Assembly (NCBI RefSeq): GCF_016654015.1
Contig: NZ_JAEPWM010000003.1
Location: forward strand, 124,001-188,000
Reading direction: 5' to 3'
Length of the DNA stretch: 64,000 bases
Source: Ramlibacter ginsenosidimutans
GTDB taxonomy: Bacteria > Pseudomonadota > Gammaproteobacteria > Burkholderiales > Burkholderiaceae_C
Numbering within the stretch: the stretch's first letter is position 1; the number at the start of each line of letters is the position of its first letter. Below the pieces are notes generated by a model that was given only the letters and a program-made list of their open reading frames with translations, made no database searches and was not told the DNA's origin. A program made the translations under genes and the position numbers. Below, in pieces: positions 1 through 8,700 of this stretch.

Positions 1-703
1 GGCGATCGAGGCCGCCCTCGTTGATCTGCACCATCGCCTGCTCGCGCACCTTCGGCTTCGCGTGATAGGCCACCGACAGGCCCGCCTCGCCCATCATCGG
101 CAGGTCGTTGGCGCCGTCGCCCACGGCGATCGCCTGTTTGGGCGAGATCCCGAGGTTCGCGCAGGTCTCGAGGAACATCTTGCGCTTCTCCGCGCCGTCG
201 CAGATGTCACCCCAGGGCTGGTCCACCATGCGGCCCGTGAGTTCGCCGCAGTTCGGGCCGGAGCGGATCTCCAGCACGTTGGAGCGCGTGTAGTCGATGC
301 CCAGCTTGTCGCGCACGCGGTCGGTGAAGAAGGTGAAGCCGCCGGAGACCAGCAGCGTCTTCAGGCCGGCCGCCTTGCACGCCTGCACGAGGCGCTCGGC
401 GCCCGGATTGAGCTGCAGGCGCTGCGTGTAGATCATCTCCATGTCGGCGACCGTCACGCCGCGCAGCAGCGCGACGCGCCGGCGCAGGCTCTCCTTGTAG
501 TCGGCAATCTCGCCGCGCATCGCGGCCTCGGTGATCGCAGCGACTTCCTCCTTCTTGCCGACCGCATCCGCGATCTCGTCCACGCACTCGATGTTGATCA
601 GCGTGGAGTCCATGTCGAAGGCGATGAGCTTGAAGTCCTTCAGCGAGAGGGGCGGGTTGATGCCCTGGATGACGAGGCCGGGGGCGAATTCTTGGGGGGG
701 CAT
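1..703 (-). CDS. serB: Phosphoserine phosphatase SerB (partial; C-terminus beyond the window edge)
   Basis: Last step of serine biosynthesis: removes phosphate from L-phosphoserine in the cytoplasm. The visible 234 codons carry HAD-superfamily motifs: motif I FDMDSTLI near residue 25 with the nucleophilic Asp, motif II VSGGFTFF, and motif III/IV VGDGANDLPMM, a hallmark of SerB. The protein has no N-terminal ACT domain, unlike longer SerB forms. The ATG at 703 begins MPPQEFAPG and gives the expected short leader before motif I. The gene runs off position 1. A large inverted repeat lies directly upstream. The family assignment is secure; only the C-terminal end is unseen. Confidence 0.95.
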   Translation of the reverse strand, partial: MPPQEFAPGLVIQGINPPLSLKDFKLIAFDMDSTLINIECVDEIADAVGKKEEVAAITEAAMRGEIADYKESLRRRVALLRGVTVADMEMIYTQRLQLNPGAERLVQACKAAGLKTLLVSGGFTFFTDRVRDKLGIDYTRSNVLEIRSGPNCGELTGRMVDQPWGDICDGAEKRKMFLETCANLGISPKQAIAVGDGANDLPMMGEAGLSVAYHAKPKVREQAMVQINEGGLDR

Positions 704-741
704 GGAGCGTCATTTTGGCATCGTTGGATTGCGGAGAAGAG

Positions 742-850
742 AACGCAGAGTGCGCAGAGGTTACGCAGAGGACGCAGAGAAAACCAATCCGAGGAATCCT
801 TTGTTGGATTCCTTTTGCGTCCTCTGCGTAACCTCTGCGTCCTCTGCGTT
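742..850. repeat. Long imperfect inverted repeat of the cgcagagg type between serB and the slipin gene
   Basis: Two arms of about 36 bases, 742-777 and 815-850, are reverse complements at all but two positions. Each arm is built from short units of the form acgcagagg. A smaller inverted repeat (ggaatcc at 793-799, ggattcc at 806-812) lies inside. Transcribed, this would be a very long hairpin between the 5' end of serB and the 3' end of the slipin gene. There is no reading frame and no T-tract. It looks like a dispersed, mobile or amplified palindrome; similar ctctgcgt-rich palindromes are, from memory, common in environmental bacteria. Confidence 0.8.
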
Positions 851-904
851 CATTTGCCTCGTTCAGGCACCCGTCTCACTTCGCGCGCACCCGCCGCGCG
901 GACC

Positions 905-1672
905 TCATGCTTCGGCGGTCGGCACGAAGCGGCGCATCAGCGGGCCGATGATGTCCAGCGGCAGCGGGAACACGATGGTGGAGTTCTTGTCCGCGGCAAT
1001 CACGGTCAAGGTCTCCAGGTAGCGCAACTGCAGCGCCTGCGGCTGGCGGGCCAGCACCTCGGCCGCCTCTGCCAGCTTGTACGAGGCCTGCAGTTCGCCT
1101 TCCGCGTGGATCACCTTCGCGCGGCGCTCGCGCTCGGCCTCCGCCTGGCGCGCGATGGCGCGGACCATGGTGTCGTCCAGGTCCACGTCCTTGATTTCCA
1201 CGTTGGTGACCTTGATGCCCCAGGTGTCGGTCTGCGCGTCCAGGATCTTCTGCACGTCCAGGTTGAGCCGCTCGCGTTCGGCCAGCAGGCCGTCCAGTTC
1301 ATGCTTGCCCAGAACGGCGCGCAAGGTCGTCTGCGCCAGCTGGCTGGTCGCCTCCAGGAAGCGCTCGACCTGGATCACCGCCCGCTCCGGGTCCACCACC
1401 CGGAAGTACAGCACCGCGTTCACCTTCACCGACACGTTGTCGCGCGTGATCACGTCCTGGCTGGGGATGGCCATGACCACCATGCGCAGGTCCACGCGCA
1501 CCATCTGCTGGATGCCGGGGATGAGCACGACCAGGCCGGGTCCCTTGACCTTCCAGAACCGCCCGAGCTGGAACACCACGCCGCGCTCGTACTCGCGCAG
1601 GACGCGCAGCGCCGACGCGAGCAGCACCACCAGCACGAACACCACCAGGCCGAGGCCGCCGCCGACAAGCAT
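905..1672 (-). CDS. Slipin / SPFH (band 7) family membrane protein
   Basis: Stomatin-like protein expected to form an oligomeric scaffold on the inner membrane. The 255-residue sequence has one N-terminal membrane segment (about residues 3-20, a run of Leu and Val), then the SPFH/PHB domain with the typical [13 protein letters not shown] and [12 protein letters not shown] stretches, then an Ala/Glu-rich helical region containing [15 protein letters not shown], the usual slipin coiled coil. An aaggag Shine-Dalgarno sequence sits 8 bases before the ATG. It follows the NfeD gene by 28 bases on the same strand, the classic NfeD-slipin operon, in which the membrane protease partner is thought to act on or with the slipin. 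The physiological role is not established. Confidence 0.9.
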   Translation of the reverse strand: MLVGGGLGLVVFVLVVLLASALRVLREYERGVVFQLGRFWKVKGPGLVVLIPGIQQMVRVDLRMVVMAIPSQDVITRDNVSVKVNAVLYFRVVDPERAVIQVERFLEATSQLAQTTLRAVLGKHELDGLLAERERLNLDVQKILDAQTDTWGIKVTNVEIKDVDLDDTMVRAIARQAEAERERRAKVIHAEGELQASYKLAEAAEVLARQPQALQLRYLETLTVIAADKNSTIVFPLPLDIIGPLMRRFVPTAEA

Positions 1673-1700
1673 CGTGTTCTCCTTCGCTTCGCAGATCCGT

Positions 1701-3062
1701 TCAGGCGGGTGCCACTTCGAGTTGCCCGCCCCGCAAGTCAGTCACCCGCACGGTGTCGCCCGCGCGCAGTTGCTGCGGGCCGTGCACCTTCCAGTGTTCG
1801 CCACGCACCAGCGCCCAGCCCTCGCCTCCGGAGAATTCCAGCAGCTCGCCGCTGGCGCCCACCAGCGTCCGCGGCCCGGTCACGACGGGCCGGCGCCGGG
1901 TGCGCGCTGCCATGCCGGCCAGCAGCAGGACGAAGGCGGCGGACACCAGCACCAGCGTCGCGATCAGCGCCGGCGGGATGCCCCAGCCGGGCGATTCGGT
2001 GTCGATCAGGATCACGCAGCCGAAGCCGAAGGCCACCATGCCACCCAGTCCCAGGACCCCGTGACTGGGAAGGAAGGCCTCGGCGGCCCAGAAGCCCATG
2101 CCCAGGAGAACCAGCGCGAGACCCGCGTAGTTCACCGGCAGCATCTGCAGTGCAAACAGCGCCAGCACGAGGCAGATGGCGCCGATGATGCCCGGCGCCA
2201 CGAGCCCCGGACTGCTGAACTCGAACGCCAGCCCGTACAGGCCGGCCATCAGCAGCAGCAGGGCGAGGCTGGGATTGGTGATCGTGGAGAGCAGGTGGCT
2301 GCGCCAGTCCTCCTCGAAGGGCAGCACCGGTGCCCCCAGCGTTTGCAGGCGCTGCACGCTGCCGTTCACCCGCAGCTCGCGGCCGTCCAGTTGCCGCAGC
2401 AGGTCCGGCACGTCGACGGCGACCAAGTCCACCACCTTCAGCTGCAAGGCCTCGGGGGCCGACAGGCTCACCGCTTCGCGCACCGCCCGTTCCGCCCATT
2501 CGGCATTGCGGCCGCGCAACTGCGCCAGGCTGCGGATGTAAGCCGAGGCGTCGTGGACGCGCTTGGCCGCCAGGGCGTCGCCGCCTTCGGGATTGGCGGC
2601 GGCGCTCGCTGCCGACGCGGGCTGCGCCGGCAGCGGGTTCGACGGCGCGCCACCTCCCGGCATGCCGATGGCGACGGGCGTCGCGGCTCCGAGGTTGCTG
2701 GCCGGTGTCATGGCGGCCACATGGCTGGCGTAGAGGAGGTAGGTGCCGGCGCTGGCCGCACGGGCACCGCCCGGTGCGACGAAGGTCGCCACGGGCACGG
2801 GCGAGGCCAGGATGGCCTTGATCATGTCGCGCATCGCGAGGTCCAGCCCACCGGGTGTGTCGAGCTGCACCACCAGCAGCTGCGCCCGTTCCCGCTGCGC
2901 CAGCGCCAGTCCCCGTCGCAGGTAGTCCGCCGTGGCCGGCCCGATGCCGCCGTCGATCTGCATCACCACCACCGGAGCGCGGGCGACGCTTTCCGCCATG
3001 ACCCCGAGCACGAAAGGCAGCAGGGCCAGGAGGCAGAGCAGGCGACGCAGGACGCGGCTCAT
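1701..3062 (-). CDS. NfeD family membrane-bound serine protease (long form, ClpP-like plus NfeD C-terminal domain)
   Basis: A 453-residue protein with a signal peptide or first membrane helix (residues 5-22), a ClpP/crotonase-fold protease domain (about 30-220), four to five hydrophobic segments (about 250-370) and a C-terminal OB-fold NfeD domain (about 390-453). The catalytic Ser-Lys pair of this family is apparent as Ser104 in ARAASAGTY and Lys167 in LAAKRVHD. An Ala/Pro/Gly-rich insert at 125-160 lies between them. Archaeal homologues cleave the C-terminus of the partner stomatin, and the slipin gene lies immediately downstream, so substrate and protease are probably co-transcribed. The function in this organism is inferred from that pairing. 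Confidence 0.9.
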   Translation of the reverse strand: MSRVLRRLLCLLALLPFVLGVMAESVARAPVVVMQIDGGIGPATADYLRRGLALAQRERAQLLVVQLDTPGGLDLAMRDMIKAILASPVPVATFVAPGGARAASAGTYLLYASHVAAMTPASNLGAATPVAIGMPGGGAPSNPLPAQPASAASAAANPEGGDALAAKRVHDASAYIRSLAQLRGRNAEWAERAVREAVSLSAPEALQLKVVDLVAVDVPDLLRQLDGRELRVNGSVQRLQTLGAPVLPFEEDWRSHLLSTITNPSLALLLLMAGLYGLAFEFSSPGLVAPGIIGAICLVLALFALQMLPVNYAGLALVLLGMGFWAAEAFLPSHGVLGLGGMVAFGFGCVILIDTESPGWGIPPALIATLVLVSAAFVLLLAGMAARTRRRPVVTGPRTLVGASGELLEFSGGEGWALVRGEHWKVHGPQQLRAGDTVRVTDLRGGQLEVAPA

Positions 3063-3422
3063 GGGCAGAGTCTAGGCCTGCCACAGCCGGAGTCAACGTG
3101 ATGCGCTCATGCGCACGGAGCCCAGGGCGGCTCAGGGCTTGCGCAGGTAGTGCGCATCCGACCAGGTGAGCAGCGAGGCTGTCTGAAAACTCAACGCAGC
3201 CGGCAGCGCTCCGATAGTCGACCTCTCAGATGGGCGCAGGTCGCGTTTTTCGGACGTGCCAAAGGGTCAGGGACCCCTGAAAACGCGGGTCCACGGAGTT
3301 TTCACACAGCCTCCAGCGAGGGCGGACCGCCACGAACGGCGGGTCGCTGGAAATCCAATTGCAATGGCCCGGCTGGACCTGGCCACCTCCGGAATTGGTC
3401 TTATCCGAATTCCGAAGCGCCC
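3063..3422. other. Non-coding 360-base gap holding a MITE-like element and a hairpin
   Basis: No convincing gene on either strand. The gap contains the terminal-inverted-repeat element at 3175-3313 (listed separately). Nearer the lipoprotein gene is an imperfect hairpin, cggaatt at 3390-3396 against aattccg at 3408-3414, which on the minus strand falls just after the lipoprotein stop codon and may act as a weak terminator, although no T-run follows it. Base composition is locally lower in GC than the flanks, as expected for inserted or decaying DNA. Confidence 0.6.
3175..3313. mobile_element. MITE-like element, 139 bp, with 18-bp terminal inverted repeats
   Basis: The left end reads gaggctgtctgaaaactc (3175-3192) and the right end gagttttcacacagcctc (3296-3313). 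These are reverse complements at 17 of 18 positions. The 4-base sequence cagc abuts both ends (3171-3174 and 3314-3317), which is consistent with a target-site duplication. The interior is non-coding and holds a second small inverted repeat (cgcgtttt at 3242-3249 and aaaacgcg at 3280-3287). The ends resemble those of DDE-transposase insertion sequences whose tips read like ggctgtctgaaaac, so this may be a non-autonomous derivative of such an element. No transposase is present in the window. Family assignment is unproven. Confidence 0.65.
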
Positions 3423-4697
3423 CTAGTTGATGGCCAGCCCAATGGGAAGCGAGAGCAGCGAGCCGGTGCTGGTGCAGTTCGCGAGCGCACCCGTGGTGGC
3501 GTCCACGCTGCACTGCGAGACTGTGTTGCTACTGTAGTTCGCCACATAGACATAGCTGTCATTGGCGCTCACGGCCAACCCGAGGGGGGCCGAAAACCCC
3601 GTGCCGGTGCTGGCGCAACTCGTGAGCGCGCCCGTCGAGGCGTCGACACTGCATTTTGTGACGCCGCCGCTGCCCTGGTTGGACACATAGGCATAGTTGC
3701 CATTGGCGCTCAGGGCCACGCTCCAGGCCATCGAGAACGCCGAGCCGGTGCTGGCGCAATTCGTCAGCGCCCCCGTGGTGGCGTCCACGCTGCACTGCGA
3801 GACCGTGTTGTTGCCACCGTTCGCCACATAGGCATAGCTGCCATTGGCGCTCACGGCCACGCCATCGGGACTCGAGAACCCCGAGCCAGTGCCGCCACAA
3901 TTCGCCAACGCCCCCGTCGTGGCGTCCACGCTGCAACGCAAGACCGCGCCGAAGTAGTTCGCCACATAGGCATAACTGCCGCTGGCGCTCAGGGTCACGC
4001 CCGTGGGATTCCTGAACCCCGAGCCGGTGCCGACGCAGCTCGTCAGCGCCCCCGTCGCGGCGTCCACGCTGCACTGCGAGACCGTGTTGTTGTTCTGGTT
4101 CACCACATAGGCATAGCTGCCATTGGCGCTCACGGCCAGCGCAGTGGGTCCCGAGAACCCCGAACCGGTGCTGGCGCAGTTCGTCAGCGCCTGCGTCGTG
4201 GCGTCCACGCTGCACTGCGAGACCGTGTTGCTGCCAATGTTCGCCACATAGCCAAAGTGCCGGGTTGCGCAGGACACGCCCACATTGCCGACGTTGGCGG
4301 AGGTAACGGTGCCGCTGCCATTGCTCACGGTGCAGGTGGTGCGCACTGTGGGCTCGCTGCTCACCGTGACGCTGTAAGCCGTGTTGTCTTGATGTGCGGT
4401 GGTAAAGGTGAAGGCGCCGTTGGCGCTCACCGCGAGGGTATCGCCGCCGTCGTTCTGCAGGGCGACGGTTTGCCCCGCCGTCAGGCCGGTGACGGTGCCA
4501 CCAACGGTGTACGTTGATGGCGTAGGCGTAGGCGTAGGCGTAGGCGTAGGCGTGGGGTTCGACGCTGCGACCGGAACAGAATGAGGGCTGCTCAAGTCGC
4601 TGCCGCCACTGCCGCCACAGGCGCTCAGTGCCAGGCTCAGACCAATGGCCGCCGTGCGCAGTGCGCTATTGAATCGTTCGGTGTTGACGCGGTGCAT
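3423..4697 (-). CDS. Putative beta-propeller lipoprotein built of six near-identical repeats
   Basis: A 424-residue secreted lipoprotein of unknown function. The signal peptide ends in a lipobox (LSLALSAC, lipidated Cys near residue 27) followed by a Gly/Ser tether, so outer-membrane anchoring is likely. A Thr-Pro repeat linker (residues 48-60) leads to a small Ig-like domain (about 62-145), then six tandem repeats of about 47 residues from residue 148 to the end, each of the form YAYVAN..NTVSQCSVDATTGAL..C..TGSGFS. Each repeat carries two Cys residues at fixed spacing, which could form disulfides. The repeats resemble YncE/NHL-type beta-propeller blades. The DNA repeats are also very similar, so copy number may vary. 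The gene lies 71 bases downstream of the outer-membrane barrel gene and may share its transcript. Biological role unknown. Confidence 0.8.
   Translation of the reverse strand: MHRVNTERFNSALRTAAIGLSLALSACGGSGGSDLSSPHSVPVAASNPTPTPTPTPTPTPSTYTVGGTVTGLTAGQTVALQNDGGDTLAVSANGAFTFTTAHQDNTAYSVTVSSEPTVRTTCTVSNGSGTVTSANVGNVGVSCATRHFGYVANIGSNTVSQCSVDATTQALTNCASTGSGFSGPTALAVSANGSYAYVVNQNNNTVSQCSVDAATGALTSCVGTGSGFRNPTGVTLSASGSYAYVANYFGAVLRCSVDATTGALANCGGTGSGFSSPDGVAVSANGSYAYVANGGNNTVSQCSVDATTGALTNCASTGSAFSMAWSVALSANGNYAYVSNQGSGGVTKCSVDASTGALTSCASTGTGFSAPLGLAVSANDSYVYVANYSSNTVSQCSVDATTGALANCTSTGSLLSLPIGLAIN
4519..4554. repeat. Hexanucleotide microsatellite (ggcgta) x5 plus ggcgtg inside the lipoprotein gene
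   Basis: Six consecutive 6-bp units encode the Thr-Pro linker of the lipoprotein on the minus strand. Gain or loss of units keeps the reading frame, so slippage would change linker length rather than switch the gene off. Confidence 0.85.
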
Positions 4698-4768
4698 CTT
4701 GAGATCTCATTGATTGGTATCGGGGCCGCCGCTGGCCTGCCCGCGGGTGTTGTTCGGTCGTGGCTTCT

Positions 4769-5398
4769 TCAGTAGCGCAGCATCAGCCCGGCACTGAGCA
4801 CTTGCCCCGTGGTGCTGTCACCCCCGCTGAAGCGCCCGGTCCTGCCCAGGTAGTCGTAGTCCACCGTCAGGGCCAGACGCGGCGTGAGGCTGTAGCGCAC
4901 GCCCAGCCCGCCCACCACGGGGTACTTGACGCTGCTGGAGGCAAAGTTCTGGCTGGGTACGTTCAGCTGAAGATGGCTGTATCCGACTCCGGCGCGCCCC
5001 ACCAGCGTGAACGACTGCGTGAGCGGATAGCTCAGGGTGGCCGCAGCGGTGGTGACATTGGTGTCGTAGTTGGCAATGCCGCTCGGGGTCGTGATGCCCA
5101 CCTTGCCCAGGTTGAAGTAACTCAGCTCCGCGCCCCACATCGGCGTGATCTGCAGGCCGCCTGTGATCTTCACCGCCGTGGCCGTGCCACTGCCGTTGAG
5201 ATCGATACCAGGATTGCCCGTATTGGCGGGGGAGTCTTGCCAGGATTGGCCCACACCCAGGCCCAGGTAAAAGCCGGTCTTGGGTGTTTGCTGCAGCAGG
5301 TCCTGGGCCACACAGGGGGCGCTGACAAAGCACGCTCCCAGGCCAAGAATGCCAATCGCAAGCAGTGTTTGACCCCGCGCTCGGGCAGTAGCGTTCAT
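4769..5398 (-). CDS. Small outer-membrane beta-barrel protein (OmpA/Opa-like, porin family)
   Basis: A 209-residue exported protein. The ATG at 5398 gives a signal peptide with an Arg-containing N-region, a hydrophobic core and a likely cleavage after CVAQ near residue 32. The GTG 48 bases upstream would add an unusual leader, so it was not chosen. The mature part has alternating hydrophobic/aromatic strands: GFYLGLGVGQSW at the start, repeated short strands such as LVGRAGVGYSHLQL and VVGGLGVRYSLTPRLALTVDYDYLG, and the C-terminal LSAGLMLRY ending in an aromatic residue, as expected for BAM-dependent barrels of about eight strands. The neighbouring lipoprotein gene follows on the same strand. 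Ligand and role unknown. An alternative lipobox reading (LGAC near residue 23) is possible but less likely. Confidence 0.8.
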   Translation of the reverse strand: MNATARARGQTLLAIGILGLGACFVSAPCVAQDLLQQTPKTGFYLGLGVGQSWQDSPANTGNPGIDLNGSGTATAVKITGGLQITPMWGAELSYFNLGKVGITTPSGIANYDTNVTTAAATLSYPLTQSFTLVGRAGVGYSHLQLNVPSQNFASSSVKYPVVGGLGVRYSLTPRLALTVDYDYLGRTGRFSGGDSTTGQVLSAGLMLRY

Positions 5399-5757
5399 GT
5401 TGTGATGAGGATTAGGTTGAAAGCAGGTGTGCGTTGCGCGAATCACACCCGTGCGCCGTCGATGACGGTGTGCTGAGCTTGGAGTATGGAGGGGTTCCTG
5501 CAGGCGCTACGTGAGGCGAAGCCGCATAGGAGGCAGGGATTTGCTCAACCCGCCCCACATCGCATGCGAGTGGCATCGGCACGTCGCCTTGGCGCAACGC
5601 AAACCGGGTGCGCTGAGACGGTTGCGAGTGACAGGCAGCCGAACATCAGCAGGACCAGCACGGCGCGCGACCACTGCAGCTGCAGCCGCGCGTGCACGGG
5701 CCGGGGAGCGCCCCCACCCCGGCCCTCCCCCAGAGGGGGAGGGAGAAAGACAACAGG
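5399..5757. other. Non-coding 359-base gap between the outer-membrane protein gene and mfd
   Basis: No supportable gene. The part next to the barrel gene should hold its promoter; I see no clear consensus, only a short inverted repeat (ccgtc-gat-gacgg near 5456-5468). The end next to mfd carries a GC-rich REP-type palindrome (5700-5750, listed separately). A 14-base string gtgaggcgaagccg at 5511-5524 recurs at 12156-12169, between ompR and the kinase gene. Confidence 0.6.
5700..5750 (-). repeat. REP-type palindrome copy 1 (downstream of mfd)
   Basis: A 9-bp stem ccctccccc (5723-5731) and gggggaggg (5735-5743) with a 3-base loop. Read on the minus strand it gives tttctccct, then the hairpin, then ggggtgggggc, the same layout as the copy at 33326-33365 on the plus strand. 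Both copies sit in the 3' flank of a gene, as typical dispersed REP-like sequences do. Confidence 0.75.
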
Positions 5758-8700
5758 TCAGGCGGGCTCGGCGACCTTGGGCTGGCCGAGGGCGCGGAGC
5801 ACGTCGCGGACCATCTGGGCGCGGTCCTTGACGTCCACCAGCGCCTTCTCGATGCGCAGCTTCTCGTTGCCGGCGAGCTTGATGTGGCGGTTCTTCTGCA
5901 CCAGCTGGATGATGGCCAGCGGCTCGACGGGCGGATTCTGCTTGAAGGTGATGTGGATCACGGTGGGCGCCGCATCCACCTTCACCACGCCGTAGGGGCG
6001 CGCGAGCACGCGCAGCCGGTGCACGTCGATCAGCGTCTGCGCCTGCGGCGGGAGCTTGCCGAAGCGGTCGACGATCTCCTCGAGCAGTCGGTCAATCTGG
6101 TCGACGTTCTTCGCGGTCGCGAGCTTCTTGTAGAAGGAAAGCCGCAGGTGCACGTCGCCGCAGTAGTCCTCGGGCAGCAGCGCCGGCGCGTGCAGGTTGA
6201 TCTCGGTGGTGACGGACAGCGGCGCCAGCAGGTCCGGCTCCTTTCCGGCCTTCAGCGAGCGCACCGCCTCGGAGAGCATCTCGTTGTACAGCTGGAAGCC
6301 GACCTCCAGCATGTTGCCGCTCTGGTTCTCGCCCAGCACCTCGCCGGCGCCGCGGATCTCCAGGTCGTGCATCGCGAGGTAGAAGCCCGAGCCGAGTTCC
6401 TCCATCTGCTGGATCGCCTCGAGGCGCTGCGCGGCCTGCTTCGTCAGGCCCTCCACGTCGGGCACCATCAGGTACGCGTAGGCCTGGTGGTGGCTGCGGC
6501 CCACGCGTCCGCGCAACTGGTGCAGCTGCGCCAGGCCGAACTTGTCGGCGCGCGCGATCACGATCGTGTTCGCGCTGGGCACGTCGATACCGGTCTCGAT
6601 GATGGTGGAGCACAGCAGCACATTGAAGCGCTGCTGCACGAACTCGCGCATCACGCGCTCCAGTTCGCGCTCGGGCATCTGCCCGTGCGCGACGGCGATG
6701 CGCGCTTCGGGCAGCAGCCGCTCCAGCGCCTCGCGCCGGTTCTGGATGGTCTCCACCTCGTTGTGCAGGAAGTAGACCTGGCCGCCGCGCTTGAGCTCGC
6801 GCAGCACGGCTTCGCGGATCACGCCATTGCCCTCGTTGCGCACGAAGGTCTTGATCGCCAGGCGCCGCTGCGGCGCAGTCGCGATCACGGACAGGTCGCG
6901 CAAGCCCTCCAGCGCCATGCCCAGCGTTCGCGGGATCGGCGTCGCCGTCAGCGTGAGCACGTCCACTTCCGCGCGCATGGCCTTGATCGCCTCCTTGTGG
7001 CGCACGCCGAAGCGGTGCTCCTCGTCGATGATCAGCAGGCCCAGGTTCTTGAACTTCGTCGATTGCGAGAGCAGCTTGTGCGTGCCGACCACGATGTCGA
7101 TGCTGCCGTCTTCCAGGCCCTTGAGCGCCGCGTTGATCTCCTTGGTGGAGCGGAAGCGGCTCATCTCCGCCACCTTCACCGGCCACTTGCCGAAGCGGTC
7201 CACCAGCGTCTGGTAGTGCTGCTCCGCCAGCAGCGTTGTGGGCGCGAGGAAGGCGACCTGCTTGCCGCCCGTGATCGCCACGAAGGCGGCGCGCAGCGCG
7301 ACCTCGGTCTTGCCGAAGCCGACGTCGCCGCACACGAGGCGGTCCATGGGATGCGGCGACACCATGTCCTGGATCACCGCATGGATGGCGGCGTTCTGGT
7401 CCGCCGTCTCCTCGAAGCCGAAGTCGTTGGCGAAGGTCTCGTAGTCCTGCGCGCTGAAGCGGAAAGCGTGACCCTGGCGGGCGGCGCGCCGCGCATAGAG
7501 GTTCAGCAGTTCGGCCGCCGTGTCGCGCACCTGTTCGGCCGCGCGGCGCTTCGCCTTCTCCCACTGCCCGGAGCCGAGCTTGTGCAGCGGCGCTTCGTCC
7601 GCGCCGACGCCGGTGTAGCGGCTGATCTGGTGCAGCTGGCTCACCGGCACGTACAGCGTCGCCTTGTCCGCGTATTCCAGGTGCAGGAACTCGGTGCTGC
7701 CCTGGCCCACGTCCATGCTCACCAGCCCGCGGTAGCGGCCGATGCCGTGCTGCGCGTGCACGACCGGGTCGCCCACGTTCAGCTCCGACAGGTCCTTGAT
7801 GAGCGCTTCGACATCGCTGACCTGCTCCTGCTTCTTGCGGCGGCGCGCCGTGGGTGCGCTGGCGAACAGCTCCGTCTCGGTGACGAAGTCGATCGCCTCC
7901 TCGGTCCACGCGAATCCCTCCGCGAGCGCCGCGGTCGCGATGCCCAGCTTCTCGTCGCTGGCCTGGAACTCCGCCAGGCCCTCGAAGGCGGGCAGCGTGA
8001 GGTGGCTCGCGCGCAGGAAGTCCAGCAGGCTCTCGCGCCGGCCCGCGCTTTCGGCGAGCACCAGCACGCGGTGCGAGCCGCTCTCCACGTGGTGCTTGAA
8101 GTTGGCCAGCGGTTCTTCCGCGCCGCGCACGACCGCGATGTTGGGCAGGCGCCGGAATTCGGCATAGCCTTCTTCCTGCGGCACGGCCTTCAATGCGAGT
8201 TGCGCGTGCGCATTGGCGCGCACGAAGAACTGCTCGGAGGACAGGAAGAGGGCTTCGGGCGGCAGCACGGGCCGCTCGGGATCGCCCTGCACCAGGCGGA
8301 AGCGGTCGCGCGTGTCCTGCCAGAAGCGGTTGAAGGCCGGCTCGAGATCGCCGTGCAGCATCACCGTGGACTGCTCGCCCAGGTAGTCGAACACCGTCGC
8401 CGTCTGCTCGAAGAACAGCGGCAGGTAGTACTCGATGCCGGCGGTGGCGACGCCGTTGCCGATGTCCTTGTAGATGCGGCTCTTCGTCGGGTCGCCTTCC
8501 AGCAGCTCGCGCCAGCGGCTGCGGAAGCGCGCCCGCGCCTCGTCGTCCATGGGGAACTCGCGGCCGGGCAACAGCCGCACTTCGGGCACGGGATACAGGC
8601 TGCGCTGCGTGTCCGGGTCGAAGGTGCGGATCGAGTCGACCTCGTCATCGAACAGGTCGACGCGGTACGGCACTGGCGAGCCCATGGGGAACAGGTCGAT

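Noticed and set aside
62-2188. Open frame of 708 codons on the plus strand spanning serB, the palindrome and the slipin/NfeD genes
   Set aside because: Crosses three well-supported minus-strand features and has no homology-like motifs.
3423-4260. Regular repeats considered as a CRISPR array
   Set aside because: Period is about 141 bp, the repeats are coding and contiguous, and there are no unique spacers.
3150-4517. Repetitive plus-strand frame opposite the lipoprotein (Arg/Gly/His repeats)
   Set aside because: It mirrors the lipoprotein DNA repeats. Only the minus-strand frame has a signal peptide, lipobox and propeller-like blades.
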